A stretch of 64,000 bases of DNA from Marchantia polymorpha subsp. ruderalis (GCA_037833965.1 AP031352.1:29576501-29640500), one strand, 5' to 3'. Shown: positions 1 to 14,089, numbered from the stretch's first letter. Notes: generated by a model not told the origin, from the letters alone. Numbers and translations are program-made.

Positions 1-1755
1 GGCTAGGTAGAACAAAATTATTGGTCTTAGATCTGGATCGCGCTCCAATGCAGCCACAAACATATACTCTATACATTATCGCTTTGATGCAAGAGATGTT
101 AACATCAATCATACGGGCAAACTCAACTTGTCTAACCACAAAACAAAACAAAAAATAACACAAACATCAAACTTTACCAATCTTGAAACAATCAAAAGCA
201 AAAAATATAAAAGTACAAGTTTTCCAACCACAAAACATTAAAAAAATATATAGAATCATTAGAAACAAAAGCATCCGAATCAATTAGAAGATAGAAGAAG
301 CATCGGAGAATCAAGAAGATAAAAGTTGTTTTTCTCGTACTTCTGTGTACATTTGTCTTCTTTTTACTCTATCTCGTGCAGACGACTTCAAAGAAAAATA
401 GTTCAAACAGTCAATAAGAGAAACAAAGTCCTAAACAATTTACGAAATACATGTGATTTATCACATTTAATCTGATGAGTCGAACATGCTACTAGCGAAG
501 TTTTTTTTCTTGTTGCGACTTGGGGAGAAAGAACTTTGAGCTGACGCTATCTTTGTAATTGCAGCGCATGTGTTTTTTCAATCTCGCATTTTCAGGGGCA
601 TGGCCGATCCAATTATGTTACACATTTGAAATCATACTCATCCAGCGGTACACATGAAGAGTCTATCGTTGTTTCTAGCCGAACAACAACGACATCCATT
701 GTATAAAAGCAGAAGTCAAAATCCTTTACAAGTTGGGTTTGAAATCATCTTCATAGATTTCAAATTGGTGAAAGATTTCAATTCCAATAGATTCCAATCC
801 AATCACCTACCTGGACTGCTTCTTTGAACAGTAGGTGAACTACATAATTTTTTGCCAACATTGGGACAAGCACATTGTCTCGTCATCTGCTAATAAAACA
901 CAATATGACAAAAAGTAAAAAATTGGACAATCTTCTATAAATATTGTTTGGAGTAAATGATGAACTTCAAGATCCGTATTAGCTAGATGACGAGTCCAAA
1001 GAAGCCAATTTGAATGACATGGTTGCATTTGTGATGGATCACCAGCAAACGTTCAACGAGACATTTTGATCATTTTGCCGACGCCTCAATCCTCATCACT
1101 CCATGCCATTGCGGCAAACTCTAGCATGTTATTTATGTGATCATTATGAACGTTCATTGTTAAAATTTTGTTCATATATAGATCTTATCAAATGAACGAC
1201 TGCTATCACTTTGAATTGTTGATACTTTCGCGTGATGTGTGACTATTGGGTGATTATAGTTCATTAGATTGATCAAGGGTGAAAACTTCAATTTGTTATG
1301 GTGGAATTTTGCTTCTTTTCACCTTCACACAATCAACACCACTACGCCTGATTTGATTCTTTCTCTGATGAAAAATTTCAACATGTGGTTTAAGATCAAG
1401 ATCGTCAAATCCGACAGCGGCTAAGAGATGTCACCGGCCATGATCATTGTTTTCGAAGCTACTAATCCATATTCAATCTTGTGGTGAAAACAAAAATTCA
1501 ATGATTTTCTGACCTCATCCAGGATGGCCATTGACAAGTTGATGATACAAAGTACTTCTATGGTATTTGAATAGAGGTTTTCAAAGAAAAAGTGCTGGAT
1601 TTGTTTGTAAAGATGTATCTAAATTATTGAACAAAAACATCAAGATGAAATTGAAAAAATGAAACGGTTTATTTTGATAGCAAGCTACTCAAAATTAATA
1701 AAATTTGAACTACTTAACTTATTGTTTTTCCAAAAAATTTTGGACCTATTAAGTG
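1..1755. other. AT-rich intergenic region
   Basis: No gene is supported here. The stretch is AT-rich with frequent stops in all frames, and the one short open frame (840-1028, minus) has no recognisable composition or motif. Confidence 0.6.
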
Positions 1756-2080
1756 GTACACCTTTTTTTTTTTCTGAACTGTGGCCAAGCCTAACACCAT
1801 AACCATCAAAATGTATCGCATACAAGTTTCATTTATTGATGAAAATATACATCTAAATATAACAACTTTAAACTTACAAGCGTCATATCAAGATGATAAG
1901 ATAGTGTTAGCCAAGATAGTACACCTTATTTTTCTGGACTGTGGCCAAGCCTAACACCATAACCATCAAAATGTATCGCACACGAGTCTCATTTCTTGAT
2001 GAAAATATACATCTAAATATAACAACTTTAAACTTACAAGGGTCATATCAAGATGATAAGATAGTGTTAGCCAAGATAGT
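1756..2080. repeat. Tandem duplication, two units of about 162 bp
   Basis: Unit 1 (1756-1918) and unit 2 (1919-2080) are near-identical direct repeats that differ mainly in a T-run and a few substitutions. Both end in the same motif around GCCAAGATA. The junction is direct, as expected of a recent local duplication. Confidence 0.85.
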
Positions 2081-2130
2081 ACTGGAATGATGCAAAAGTG
2101 TTGCTAAGAATCATAACTAAAATGTATAAC

Positions 2131-2160
2131 GATCTGTAGAGTTCACGAACTCTACAGATC
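2131..2160. repeat. Perfect short inverted repeat (14-bp arms, 2-nt spacer)
   Basis: GATCTGTAGAGTTC is followed by AC and then its exact reverse complement. It lies about 390 bp upstream of the SF3B6 start codon. It could form a cruciform or hairpin; no function is assigned. Confidence 0.85.
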
Positions 2161-2401
2161 ATACATGAGTAGGATACGCATACTGTACATGTCCACACGA
2201 ACATACAAAAACAGAGCAACAGGTAGTATGAGTATGGAGAGAGAGAACGCGCGCTTCACGACGCACTGCTAAACTAGACGTCTCTAAATGCGGAACGAGT
2301 ACCTTTTCCTCGTCTTCGGAGGCCTACCAGACGTTTCCAAATTACGTTAGAGGATTCCGAATTGGCGAAGGCGTCCTCGTGATAGGACTCGACCTCAGCG
2401 C

Positions 2402-2409
2402 TAGGGTTT
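2402..2409 (+). promoter_or_regulatory. Telo-box-like motif upstream of SF3B6
   Basis: TAGGGTTT lies 144 bp upstream of the SF3B6 ATG. Telo-box motifs (AAACCCTA on either strand) are common in promoters and leaders of plant translation and RNA-processing genes. Its role here is inferred. Confidence 0.45.
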
Positions 2410-2552
2410 GGATTTGTCGCTCTTTCGTCGAGAAGGCGAGATCGTCCGCGACTGCCTTGCGGGACATTTTGCACTTCGTGTTTTTCGGGGGAGTTCAGAT
2501 TCGAGGATTAGTGCGCAGTGTTGATTGTTGACGAGGAAAGGGAAGAGGCAGG

Positions 2553-2930
2553 ATGGCCGCAGCTCTGAGCATCAGAAGAGGAAACGCACGTCTTCCCCCT
2601 GAAGTGAATCGGGTGCTGTACGTGAGAAATTTGCCGTTTAATATTTCGTCAGAGGAGATGTACGACATCTTTGGGAAGTATGGAGCCATTCGACAAATTC
2701 GTATCGGCGACAACAAGGACACCCGTGGAACGGCTTTCGTCGTGTATGAGGACATCTACGATGCGAAGAACGCCGTCGACCATCTTTCTGGTTTCAATGT
2801 CGCAAATCGTTATCTGATTGTTCTGTACTACCAGCAAGCGAAGATGTCGAAGAAGATCGATCAGCGGAAGAAGGAGGAGGAGCTGACAAAATTGCAGGAG
2901 AAATATGGTGTCTCGACCAAGGAAAAATAA
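2553..2930 (+). CDS. SF3B6: Splicing factor 3B subunit 6 (p14, branch-site protein)
   Basis: This encodes the 125-residue p14 subunit of the U2 snRNP SF3b complex, a nuclear protein that contacts the pre-mRNA branch-point region through its RRM while docked on SF3B1. The RRM spans about residues 20-95. RNP2 reads VLYVRNLPF (21-29, with the aromatic residue at 23) and RNP1 reads GTAFVVYE (59-66). The strongly conserved stretches [22 protein letters not shown] and HLSGFNV follow the family, and the tail is Lys/Glu-rich as expected. The length equals that of animal p14. The ATG at 2553 is the natural family start. The gene is intronless within the coding region and shows no defect. It stands alone, with a telo-box-like motif upstream. 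Confidence 0.97.
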   Translation: MAAALSIRRGNARLPPEVNRVLYVRNLPFNISSEEMYDIFGKYGAIRQIRIGDNKDTRGTAFVVYEDIYDAKNAVDHLSGFNVANRYLIVLYYQQAKMSKKIDQRKKEEELTKLQEKYGVSTKEK

Positions 2931-5900
2931 GCATTCGGATCAGATTACATTTTGTAAGATAATTTAGCTTGAAGATCAAACTAGGCTCGACACAGGATAC
3001 TTTGACTTCGCCTCTTGGGACTAAGATAATGATCAAAGTAGTCCCTTTTAGGCCTTTCTAAATGAGGTTAGTTGTGAAGTAGCAGGGTGAAGAACAGAAG
3101 AGGGTGCGAATGTTTGCATGTACCATATGAATTTTTAGAGAACGCCTCGGACTAACTATAGCTTGTGAAATCATATAAGTGGCCAGAATGGACGATTATA
3201 TTGTCATGAGTACCTTCAGAGAAACCGCAAGATCTCTTTCCAGTTGTTTATGATTTCGTATGATTATGATTGTGATAGTAGACCCAACGTGTGGTATATT
3301 GAAACAGTTGTCTTAATTCGCAACACTGTCACTGTGGTGAATTTTTAGCCAATGAACATCGCTTCAGAAAATGTGGAAGAAATACTCGTCTTTTTTATGT
3401 GATGGAGAACGCATTGTAAAACCCAGTGTGTTTGTCACATTTACAAAAGTATGAACCGTTTTACTCGATTTGACTGTGTGTCCGTCTTACACTTGCAATA
3501 TCTATGGAGTTGCGTGACAAGCCTGTAAATGCAGAAGTTTAGACCCATTGCAGAAGCGGGTTGATGCAGTCACTTTCTAAGTTGACAACTGCAGCTCCTG
3601 ATTCATATCCAGAAGCAGGACAGACTACGCTTGCGTATTCCCTCCTGGGTTACTGTAACTGTACCTGTAAGCATTCCTCTCGCAGTCTGATAGTTTGTTC
3701 GCTGTAGTTGTGTCTTCGCTTCACCTGAAAATTTCATCCATAGATTTCGCCCTCGAATTGTTCAAATGTTCTTGAAGTTCCCAGGTGAATATGATTATTG
3801 AGTTTTATCTTGGCTGAGGTGTGTGGTTATCACCAAACGCAGTCGAAAGCTTAGGAAACAGAGTTCATTTACACCACATCAGTTCGGGATTGGGTGTCCT
3901 AAACTCAAGTGAATTGTGTTCACCTACAGGCAGTGGTGCTCTGAAGAGTACTATATCATTGTAATATCTTGCTTTTTGATATCTCTTCGCTTTCTCACGG
4001 TAGGAGTGTTAATTTTAGAGTCTGCAGAGATGCGTTCCTCTAGCAGGAGCTTGTACTTTGAAGCCCTAATGATATGATTAACGGGTAGGCCAAGTACACT
4101 GTACGGAAACTCTAATTCTGCACACATGTTGCCCATTCTGAATATTTTCAATTACAATGCGGTCTGATGTTCTCTATTTTTCACATTCATAGATTCTCGG
4201 TGTCACAGACCTATGTTGTACTGCATGTTATCAGTTTTCCCATCTTATGCTAATGAGCTTTTCGTAGGGTAATTTGTTTACTCTCAGTATTCCCGGTAGT
4301 GAACTTCCCTTGTGATTCATTCCAAACTGGCTTTATGGTTTTCGTTCAGAAAGTTTCAGAACTGTTAGCTTCTTTCCCAAGTGACAATTGTTTCGGATTG
4401 TGCTCAGTACTATTCTCCTGACACTTTGGAGCAGCTTATACGTTCTCCTGATATTCTGTTGCAACTCTTACTAATCGAAATATCTCTTCGTTGACGCTCT
4501 GGACAAACTCAAAATAATTTCTTGTTTGTATAGGAGATGTCTCACTCTTTCCTTCTCCACCGAAAATTTCGTTCTAGGCTTTCTAGAGCTCTTCTTCATC
4601 CCACTCGAACACCTCAAATTCAGAAGATGCTTTCTATAAAGAGCCAAGTATATGTTCATATCTGATGCTTTAGATTCAGGTGGGAAAACACTGTGACACA
4701 TCTCTGGGTCCCTGCCTTTGTTCCGACTTCCCTCATATCGCTATCAGCATGTGTTTTGATTTTAGAACCCGGTCAATTGCACGTAGATGGTATGGAGCTG
4801 TGTATGGTGTCTACCTTTGATCAGGACACTGAGCCACTTTCTTCGGCCACAACCCTGTTACCACATTGCCGCCACAAACCTCAAGACCCACCCCACACAG
4901 TCCCTGAACTGCCGATATTGTACCTGCTGACCTTACTGGGAACTTGGTACAAATCTTTCCTACAAGAATGTCATTGAGATGTCGTCAGGAAGTAGAGTTG
5001 AATAGATGATGTCGTATTTCGCAACATATCTGTGACTGTCGAGAGCGATCAGTTCTATCATGGTTTGTGTTCTTTTTTGCGTCATAAAACTTTGTATGAA
5101 TTCTAGTCACTTAAGCTGACCCCTACTTAAAAAATTCATTTTCTCACGCCCCAACTGTTTAGTCCTTGTACCAGGTGGCTGAATAGGGAGAAATCCTCTA
5201 AGACAAAGGTTCTGTGTAGTAAAACTTGAACCTGCTTGACCTGCTCGAGCTCAATGCACTTCTCACTACCAAGTGAAGAGTCATCCTCCCAATTTCAGAA
5301 GCACTCCTCCCATTTTCGGCTCCACCTACATTGCTTTTTCAGACTTGCACCAATCGATTTTCACCAGCAATCTGAAACATCGCCACCATCTATGTTTTCC
5401 CTTTTCGTGTGTCCGAAGCCGACTTGTAACACGCTTGCATGTAAGAACAGGAGAGAAGAAAGATGAAGAAAGTCCTAAGAGGTCTATTTCCATCTCATGG
5501 AATCGGAACAATATGAGGAAGGACAGGGAGGTCGTTTGAAAAGTGAGGAAGAGTAAATTTTTCTTTTAAAATGTTTACATAAGGAAACAAGCAGGGGATA
5601 TAATACCAGACCAGTAGATACTGGAAAGGAGGTGAGAAATTCCCATACAGTAGTTTTGTTTGAGCAGAACATGTGCATCAAAATTGTACGGGTGACTAAA
5701 GTCGAAAATATTTCGCGGATAAAATACGAGCGAAATGCGTGGAAGATGAAATGTTATGTATCTCAAGTTTGGTTCTGATTACATAGAATTTAATTTAATA
5801 ACCAAAATATCACAAGAAGTACTGTCAGATACAATACAAAAAAACTTAGTCTTTGCCAAAAAGCACTATAGTCTTGCTTAAATCGGAGTCGATTCTGACT

Positions 5901-7450
5901 TTGCTGGAAACGCAGAGACTGATCATTCACAAAAGAGGATTGGAATATAACCCATCTAATTTACATGGTAATTTTTCCTGACCCAAAGACATTTCTCCCC
6001 GTTAGTTTAAGTGATATGAAAGATTTCAAGTAAACGTCATAGAAGAATATAGGCAAGTTAAGAAATATCTTATATTCTTCTTTAGATTAGTCTCTTTAAA
6101 AGAGGGTTGTAAAATCGAAATATAAGATGATGGGAAGAAACATCAAGCCAAATAAGTAAGAAACCGCCAACTAAACAGAGTTTCATGATAAAAGTTTTAA
6201 GTCTTATGTTATATATGAAATTTGAATTACCTGTGATCAAACGTTTACATACATAGCACAAACAACAAATCCATCCCATATTGCATTATCAAAATGTGAT
6301 TGAATTCATGTGAAAACGTTGGCAAGTGATATTTGTAGAGCTATGATAGAACGTACACTAGATTAAACTGCACAATAAGTAGAGAAAGTGATATATTATT
6401 GCAGTAATGTATCATTGCACATTCACTCAAATATATATCGAAAAATATATTGAGAATTTCTGACAAATTTAATTTTGGAGTAACAAAGAGATTAATCATT
6501 GCCTAAATATTTTATTAATGAGTCCGTAGAGGATATGCGTTCTATTACTATTCTCTCAACATAGACTTGTCTAATACTAGCCATATCTTATGTTAGTTTC
6601 ATCCATAAGCTATGAATAAATGATGGAGATAACCACACAATCTTATATAAAGTCTTCATGTATACATCCGTCCTTTGGTTGTATTTTTTTTTGTTTCATG
6701 AGACCGAGGTGTAGCGGATCTTCCTTTTGAAGTCTTTACTATGAATGGTTTTGACTAATTACTAGTCTGAACCAGAACCAAAATTTTAACCACAATCCCC
6801 AAAAAATGTTTTTTTACTTCACGAGGTACTTTGGTCTCTTTATACCATATGGCTTACGGTAATCCACTTGTTTTCTTTAAGGTCTCATCACATTTCAGTA
6901 ATGCATGTACACATTCTGATTATAAATTCAGTATGATTCTAAAGTTGATAGTTGTTGCCATTTATATTCAAAACAATTGTAAGTTGTTGAGAAAGTATGA
7001 ATGCCAATGTAATGACATTATTAATAACTGCAATATGATCAAGTTCCTGTATTCAATATTTGTGTCTATTATGACATGTTGAAATTGATAGGTTGTAATA
7101 TCATCAGGCTTAAGATTAAGTTTTGCAAGATATAATCTTAACCACATAGATCAAAACCAAGAGACAGGTTCTCATGGACATAAGGTGGTAGCCTCAATCA
7201 GGCTCACTAGTCTTTCCTGCAGTCACAAGTCTTCACGTCCGAATGACGGAAGAGAGTCCCGCTCAATTTGAAGGAAGAGGGAGATAGACAGAAAGAAGTC
7301 TAGAATCGCCGCTAATTTAGCAGCGGTCCACGTGAGAGGATCGCCTCTAAAGTCGTAGCGAAGTTGGAGCACCGGTGCTGGGGTGCGTCGTGGGGCCGTC
7401 GGACTGTCGATTGCTCGTGGCAGGGCAGGGAGGGGGAATGGGAGGCCGTG
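2931..7450. other. Intergenic region, no gene recognised
   Basis: About 4.5 kb between SF3B6 and RPL11. The first few hundred bases are presumably the SF3B6 3' UTR. Open frames up to 94 codons occur, but none shows a domain, a signal peptide or a homologous copy elsewhere in the window. The stretch from about 5.7 to 7.1 kb is strongly AT-rich. Confidence 0.6.
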
Positions 7451-8132
<682 letters not shown>

Positions 8133-10820
8133 ATGGGCTGAGCATCAGGCATTTAGGCAGCGATGATTACAGTGGAAGTGCCAATTTTTTGTAAGTGTGG
8201 GTTCCTGCTTTAGGATGACGGGTATTGATTCGGGCTCCTGCACGTAGTAACCAGGCTATGGGGGGAAGTCCAGGTGAAATAGCAGGAAGTTATCTCGATC
8301 AAGTATTCTGTAATCTCTTGAGCTCATTACCAGCCACAACCAGTGGCAAGGTGAATGTAGGGTTTCTGCGGTCTTCTGCTAAATGTCTGGGCTGCAAAAA
8401 ATCTACGTGGAAAATTTTGATGAGTTCTCTGTCCAGTTTTTGGAGATTAATACAGTTGTTTTCCTTCCAGTCGAAATGTTATTCCAATGACTGCAAATTT
8501 ATTGCAAGATTGCAGCTCTTTGGTACCAATACACGTGATGTTTGACCCCGTATATTATCCAGACTTGTTGTGGCGGAAGATTCGCCTGCAAGAATTTGTG
8601 ATCAACGTATGAATGGATTGTAGATTTTTTTGGTCTCAGGGTGTGTAGTAAGTTAGACATCGAGTTGTAGTACGGCCTAAAGTTTTGAATGTAAATATGT
8701 GGCTGGATGCTTCATCAAATCTGCTTGGAGCATATTCTCGGAAAGAAAACGCTAGGGACTGATTGATATTGGAAGAGATTTCGTAATCAAAACATGTGAG
8801 AAGAGAATTTGCAGGAGCAGGGAATTGAGATGTTTCTTTTCACTCTCCAATGTCCTTTGTTTAGAACAGTATTGTATGCCCGGGCTGTCACATCCTCTGT
8901 TTCTCCTACTGTGGTCATCTCGTTTGCTCTCTTCGCCCACCGTGCGCAGCACGTTGTGAACGGTGTTATGTACTGGCGTGTTACTCCAGACTTCTCGACT
9001 TTGAAAGACTCTTGTATAAAAGTCTAGGCGCCAGTTTTTCGTCTCTGTGGAGTCACTAAAGACCCTAAATAATGAACCTGATCTTCACGAACGTTCTAGA
9101 AGAATTTTCTGGTTCTGCTTCTTTCTTCTGGGTTGACAATTATTGCCATCTCATTGACAGTAGCACAATCTATCCCAGAAGTACACTGGCTATATGTCTA
9201 TTAGGTAACATAGAATTAGCACAAGTGCGGTAAAGAATTAGCTCAAGTGCGGTAATCGAAGGTTTTCTTTAAGCAAGTAGACTGCAACTTTCGTGTTTAG
9301 ATTTGATCTATGTTATTCTGTACCATCTACACCAATTTGCCTAATTTGAAGTCGTTGTGAAAGTAGTCAAAAGCAATTCAATGTAGATTCACATGAGTTT
9401 GGCGGTGATTGATTCTTACACCCAACGTTCTTGGTAACCCTGGATACCTTGCAACTGACAGTTTGGAAATGACAGGTTTCTGCTTGTCTTACTTCATTGT
9501 TCTATTTTTACCAGAGCGTCAAGGATGCCAGTTGTTCTGTGTTCGAGCCACGCAGACATTCAGCATGGCCGTGTTCGTGTGAGTCTGTTCAAATCCTGGA
9601 TCACGTTCAACTGTTATGCTCCTCATTAGTAGGTGGTGTCTGCTCTCACTGATGTGTGCTTTTTCAATTCATACGGAGAGATGGGCGTTCAGTTATAACG
9701 GCTCCTGCAGTTTGCCAGGAGATGCCGAATCATTCGCGGGCTTATCTCAGGTTGATCGATAGGTACTCTGTGGTACCACCCTACTGTCCTCAACGACAAT
9801 GGAGTGTGGAAGTCTTCAGTCTTCAGTGTTTCGCTGTTCCCTCTCTGTGCATTCGGTGGCAAAACTTTTAGATTCAAAAGTTTCGTATGGGTTATGTGAC
9901 TTAATACAGGTTTCTGATTTCTTCACATTCTTCGTTATCTTAAACGCAAGACATGCGGTTGGGGCGAAATCTGCACAGGTTCCTGAAGTAAGATAGGCAT
10001 CTCTTTTTCCGAACGAGGGGAGGTCTTGGAAGGGAAGCTACAATTGCTTTTCCTTCTGAATGAAAACCTATTGTTTGTCTTGTGGACCAATCATTGTTTT
10101 TGCGTGTGAACATGCATCGATGTACTCTGCTATACAGCAAAAGCAAAACCATGTCAATCCCTTCAAAGGGATCGAGCACACGTATGTCTTTATTGCGATA
10201 GTGCAGATTGTGCGTTAAATTGCAGATTTGAGCCCAGCCTTTAACCATTCTCATCAGGCTTGTCGAACAAATCATGAAAACAGCATCGTAATGGCTTGGA
10301 AATTTCCCACTTTTCACGAAGCTTGCGTTCTAACAACGTTGTCAATGAAATTGCACTAATAGCACGTGACTCCGCTTCGCTCTCATACCATTTTTAATTC
10401 AAAACTCAAAAAATGCAGTAGGTTGCACCAAGAATCCGAAGATACATGAGATGACACAGAAAAGAAGTGGTTTACCAAAAGTGCGACGTAAACCAAAACT
10501 AACTTGTTATGTTAGTACACAAAAACTAGCTTGTTATGTAGGTGCAAACGCCAAATGTCTCTCACCTTCACATATATATATAGCTGGAAGCTAAGCCCTA
10601 GAGTTAAAGGTTGACTAGCAACTAACTTGAGTGAGTACAGATGAAAACTTATTCCTAACAAACTTGAGCGATTGCAAAAATATTATGAGATTTATTAGTT
10701 ATATATTTTGGTGGATAAAAAATATACAGTTTGAAATTCATGCTACATTGAGATTGAACTACATCTAATACATTACAAGCACAAATTAATCGTCGTAAGT
10801 TGATATAAAGTTGAAATTGC
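8133..10820. other. 3' flank of RPL11 and intergenic region
   Basis: No gene is recognised. The longest frame (9940-10317, minus, 125 codons) and the others carry no motif I know. The first 200-500 bp probably include the RPL11 3' UTR. Confidence 0.6.
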
Positions 10821-11871
10821 AAGATTCATCTTTATGTAACTAACTATGAGAAAGTTTATATGGTAGTGGTATGTTTTGTTACATATGGTTTCACTTAATG
10901 AATGCTGTGAAAGACAATCCTTAGAAGTGAGCACATATTTGTGTCAATTTTGGCTTGTTTGAAACAATAATTTAGAATTTTTGATGTGTTTGGTACTTTT
11001 GCAAAATCATCTTCTGATACAAATGAAGGATTGAAGAATTTTAGAATAGGATTCAAGACTAAAATTTGAAAGATTATGATTCAAGACTAAAAACTGAGAT
11101 GTATAAAAAAAATTCACAATTATACCTGAAGTATTATTTTGAACAGATAATCTGATTCAGAGTTGTTTAAAACCCTAAACCCTAATACGAAAGGAAAAGT
11201 CAAAAAGTACAGTTTACATAAAAAATCTCAAAGAGTATTATACAAGAAGACAATATGATAACTTCAAAGTATTCTGTACACCTGGATTTAGAAATGCCTG
11301 CATGGAAAATCCGCGCATAAAGTTGCTCTTCTTACTTTACGTACGCAATGTGAACGTGCGCAAAACTGAAAGTCTGCAAATGCTGATTAAAAAACATTTC
11401 TTAGAAGAGGTAAGATAACTTTATATAGCAGGAAAATATATCCCCGTGCTATAAAGTATTGCTGCTAGAACTATTCTACGCGGACAAATGATTTCTGCTA
11501 GAACTATACTACGCGGCCATATGATTTCTGCTAAAACTATTCTACGCAGCTATATGATTTCTGTTTAGAGGAGAGGCAGCGATCAGAGTCGAGCATGGCG
11601 AGCTGTGGTGCCGGGAACGAGGAGATCGTCTTCAGAGACAAATTCCGCAACAAATGCTCGAAGTTCCTGGAAGACATGTGCTTCAAGAACACCGAAGAAT
11701 GCGCAAGTCATGAACTGTTGGATCAGATTTACGACGCTGTGTGCAGCCTGCGAAAATTGCAATCAACAAGAGTCGATATGATCAGAGAATGCTGTGCATA
11801 TGCGGACTTCACGTGTAGGCACCATACGTTCGAGCACAAAGTCAAAGTTGCCCATATTATCATATTACCAT
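10820..11871 (+). repeat. Terpene synthase tandem array, unit 1
   Basis: This unit runs from a sequence around GAAATTGCAAGATT through a conserved AT-rich promoter, a TATA box (CTATAAAG near 11450) and a leader, into about 87 codons of the terpene synthase. The same order recurs in units 2 and 3. A double telomere-like motif (AAACCCTAAACCCTAA, 11170-11185) is present only in this unit. Boundaries are by eye. Confidence 0.8.
11464..11562 (+). repeat. 33-bp leader repeat, three copies
   Basis: Three consecutive 33-bp units, each starting GCTA(G/A)AACTAT and ending ATGATTTCT, lie between the TATA box and the ATG of fragment 1. The equivalent position has two copies in unit 2 and one in unit 3. 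Confidence 0.9.
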
Positions 11872-11876
11872 TGTGA
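11595..11876 (+). pseudogene. TRI5-like terpene synthase, 5' fragment (copy 1)
   Basis: The first 87 codons match the full gene at 14169 almost residue for residue (MASCGAGNEEIVFRDKF, then differences such as E for K and T for A). Similarity breaks off just after KVKVAH, where the sequence runs into six unrelated codons (93 residues in all), a stop and the beginning of the next repeat unit. The catalytic half, including the NSE metal-binding motif, is missing, so this cannot be an active synthase. It keeps its own TATA box and leader, so it may still be transcribed. I read it as a by-product of unequal tandem duplication. Confidence 0.88.
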
Positions 11877-12597
11877 AATTGCAAGATTTCAACGTTATGT
11901 AACTAACTATGAGAAAGTTAATATGGTAGTGATATGTTCTGTTACATATACTTTCACTTAATGAAAGCTGTGGAAGACAATTGTTAGAAGTGAGCACATA
12001 TTTGTGTTAAGTTTGGCTTGTTTGAAGCAATGATTTAGAATTTTTTGTACTTTTGCAAATCATCTTGTGATACATTTGAAGGATTGAAGAATTTTAGAAT
12101 AGGATTCAGGACTTAATTTTATAGATTATGATTTAAGACTAAAAATATGAGATGTATAAAAAAATTCACAAATATACCTGAAGTATTATTTTGATCAGAT
12201 AATCTGATTCAGAGTTGTTTAAAAATTTGTGGTTATTTCAATCAGCTGAAGTTGATGAGACGAAAGGAAAAGTCATAAAGTACAGTTTATATAAAAAATC
12301 TCAAAGAGTATTACACAAGAAGACAATGTGATAACTTCAAAGTATTCTGTACACCTGGATTTAGAAATATCTGCATGGAATATCCAAAATCTCATCACAA
12401 CCTTGAGATTTCTAAAAAACCCTGTACTACAGCCACTAGTTTGTTCGCACATGAAGTTGCTCTTCTTACGTCATGTACGCAATGTGAACGTGCGCAAAAC
12501 TGAAAGTCTGCAAATGCTGATAAAAAAACATTTTCTAGAAGAGGTAAGATAACTTTATATAGCAGGAAAATATATCCCCGTGCTATAAAGTATTGCT

Positions 12598-12663
12598 GCT
12601 AGAACTATTCTACGCGGCCATATGATTTTTGCTAGAACTATACTACGCGGCTATATGATTTCT
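12598..12663 (+). repeat. 33-bp leader repeat, two copies
   Basis: Two consecutive 33-bp units equivalent to those at 11464-11562, located between the TATA box (near 12580) and the ATG at 12696. Confidence 0.9.
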
Positions 12664-12695
12664 GTTTAGAGGAGAGGCAGCGATCAGCGTCGAGC

Positions 12696-13750
12696 ATGGT
12701 GAGCTGTGGTGCCGGGACCGAGGAGATCGTCTTCAGAGACAAGTTCCGCCACAGATGCTCGAAGTTCCTGGAAGACATGTGTTTCAAGAACACCAAAGAA
12801 TGTGCAAGTCATGAACTGTTGGATCAGATTTACGACGCTGTGTGCAGCCTGCGAAAATTGCAATCAACAAGAGTCGATATGATCAGAGTATGCTGTGAAT
12901 AAGCCTCGGCAAGGTAAGTTAACCCTTTAGGGTTACTGGTAAAAATGTAAAAGGTAAGGGTAAAAGTAATACGTTTGGCTATAGGGTAACGTAAAGTAAA
13001 GGTAGAGTTTATTTACCGGGTAATCCGCGAAGAAAAAAATCGTGGACGTTCTTCTGCAAAGACTAAACGCTTCTTACGACAAACCTCGTACATTGAAAAG
13101 CAAAAACGTGGACGAGGCTTAGTCGAGAGTTCGAGACTCTCTCGCACCACCTTTTTGTGTCCATCACAACAAGCTATGTGAAACTCCGTGGCAATGAGCG
13201 ATACAAGAACCAATCTACAATTGAGAGAAAGTCTTGCCAAAGTACAATAAGATTGCAGTAGAAAAGTTGTAATTTTTGTAACCTTAATTGCCAACTTTCA
13301 GTAATTGTTGCAGATTGGAGAACATTGCGAGATATTGACGTTTCTCTTGAGTACAGCAAAGAAACTAGAATGGGATCTCGCAGTCAGGTGCTCATGCCAT
13401 GCTATCGAAAAACTCTGCTATTTCCTCCACACCCAACCTAACTGTTGCTGTCACATCCCCTATTAAGCTATGACTACCAAACTAGTATAGGTAGATTTAC
13501 CAAGTAACACTAATAGGTTAACGTTAAGACTAATTTTTAAATCCTTACGAGATAATCGGGTAATTACCCTGAGGTAGAGTTAAAAGTTAAAGGTAGACCA
13601 TAGCGCTACATGTAACGTAAAAGGTAGAGGCCCATGCGTTACCCGGTTACCTTTTACGTTACCTTGCCGATGGTTAGCTGTGCATATGCGGACTTCACGT
13701 GTAGGCATCATACGTTCGAGCACAAAGTCAAAATTGCCCATGTTATCATA
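12696..13750 (+). pseudogene. TRI5-like terpene synthase, 5' fragment (copy 2), transposon-disrupted
   Basis: The reading frame opens at 12696 (MVSCGAGTEEIVFRDKF) and runs 66 codons parallel to copies 1 and 3 before a transposon insertion at 12900 ends it. Similarity to the other copies resumes at 13677 and continues to the same truncation point used in copy 1 (about 13750). The fragment is therefore dead twice, by 3' truncation shared with copy 1 and by the later insertion. No NSE motif or C-terminal half is present. Confidence 0.88.
12900..13676. mobile_element. Non-autonomous hAT-like DNA transposon (777 bp)
   Basis: The insertion is defined by comparison with copies 1 and 3. Its ends are inverted repeats, TAAGCCTCGGCAAGG at the left and TAACCATCGGCAAGG (reverse complement) at the right, 13 of 15 identical. 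It is flanked by GCTGTGAA (12892-12899) and GCTGTGCA (13677-13684), an 8-bp target duplication with one mismatch. Eight-bp duplications are characteristic of hAT elements. No transposase frame is visible. Sub-terminal GGTAA/TTACC-rich motifs recur inside. Assignment to hAT is inference. Confidence 0.72.
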
Positions 13751-14089
13751 TTACCATTATGAAATTGCATGATTTCAACGTTATGAAACTAACTATGAGA
13801 AAGTTAATATGGTAGTGATATGTTTTGTTACATATAGTTTCACTTAATGAATGCTATGAAAGACATTTTTTAGAAATGAGCAAATATTTGTGTTAAGCAA
13901 AGAGTATTATACAATAAGACGCTATGATATACAAAGTATTCTGTATACCTGGATTTAGAAATGCCTGCATGGACTATCTGTGCATGAAGTTGCTTTTCTT
14001 ACTTACTGAAAGTCTGCAGATGCTGATAAAAAACATTTCTGAGAAGAGGTAAGATAACTTCATAGAGCAGGGGATATCTATCCCCGTGC

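Larger units (their letters stand above)
11872..13757 (+). repeat. Terpene synthase tandem array, unit 2 (with insertion)
   Basis: The second unit has the same promoter, leader and 5' gene fragment as unit 1 and is truncated at the same 3' point. Without the 777-bp transposon and its target duplication it would be about 1.1 kb, close to unit 1. Confidence 0.8.

Noticed and set aside
11170-11185. Interstitial telomere
   Set aside because: Only two CCCTAAA units; better read as a telo-box-like promoter motif.
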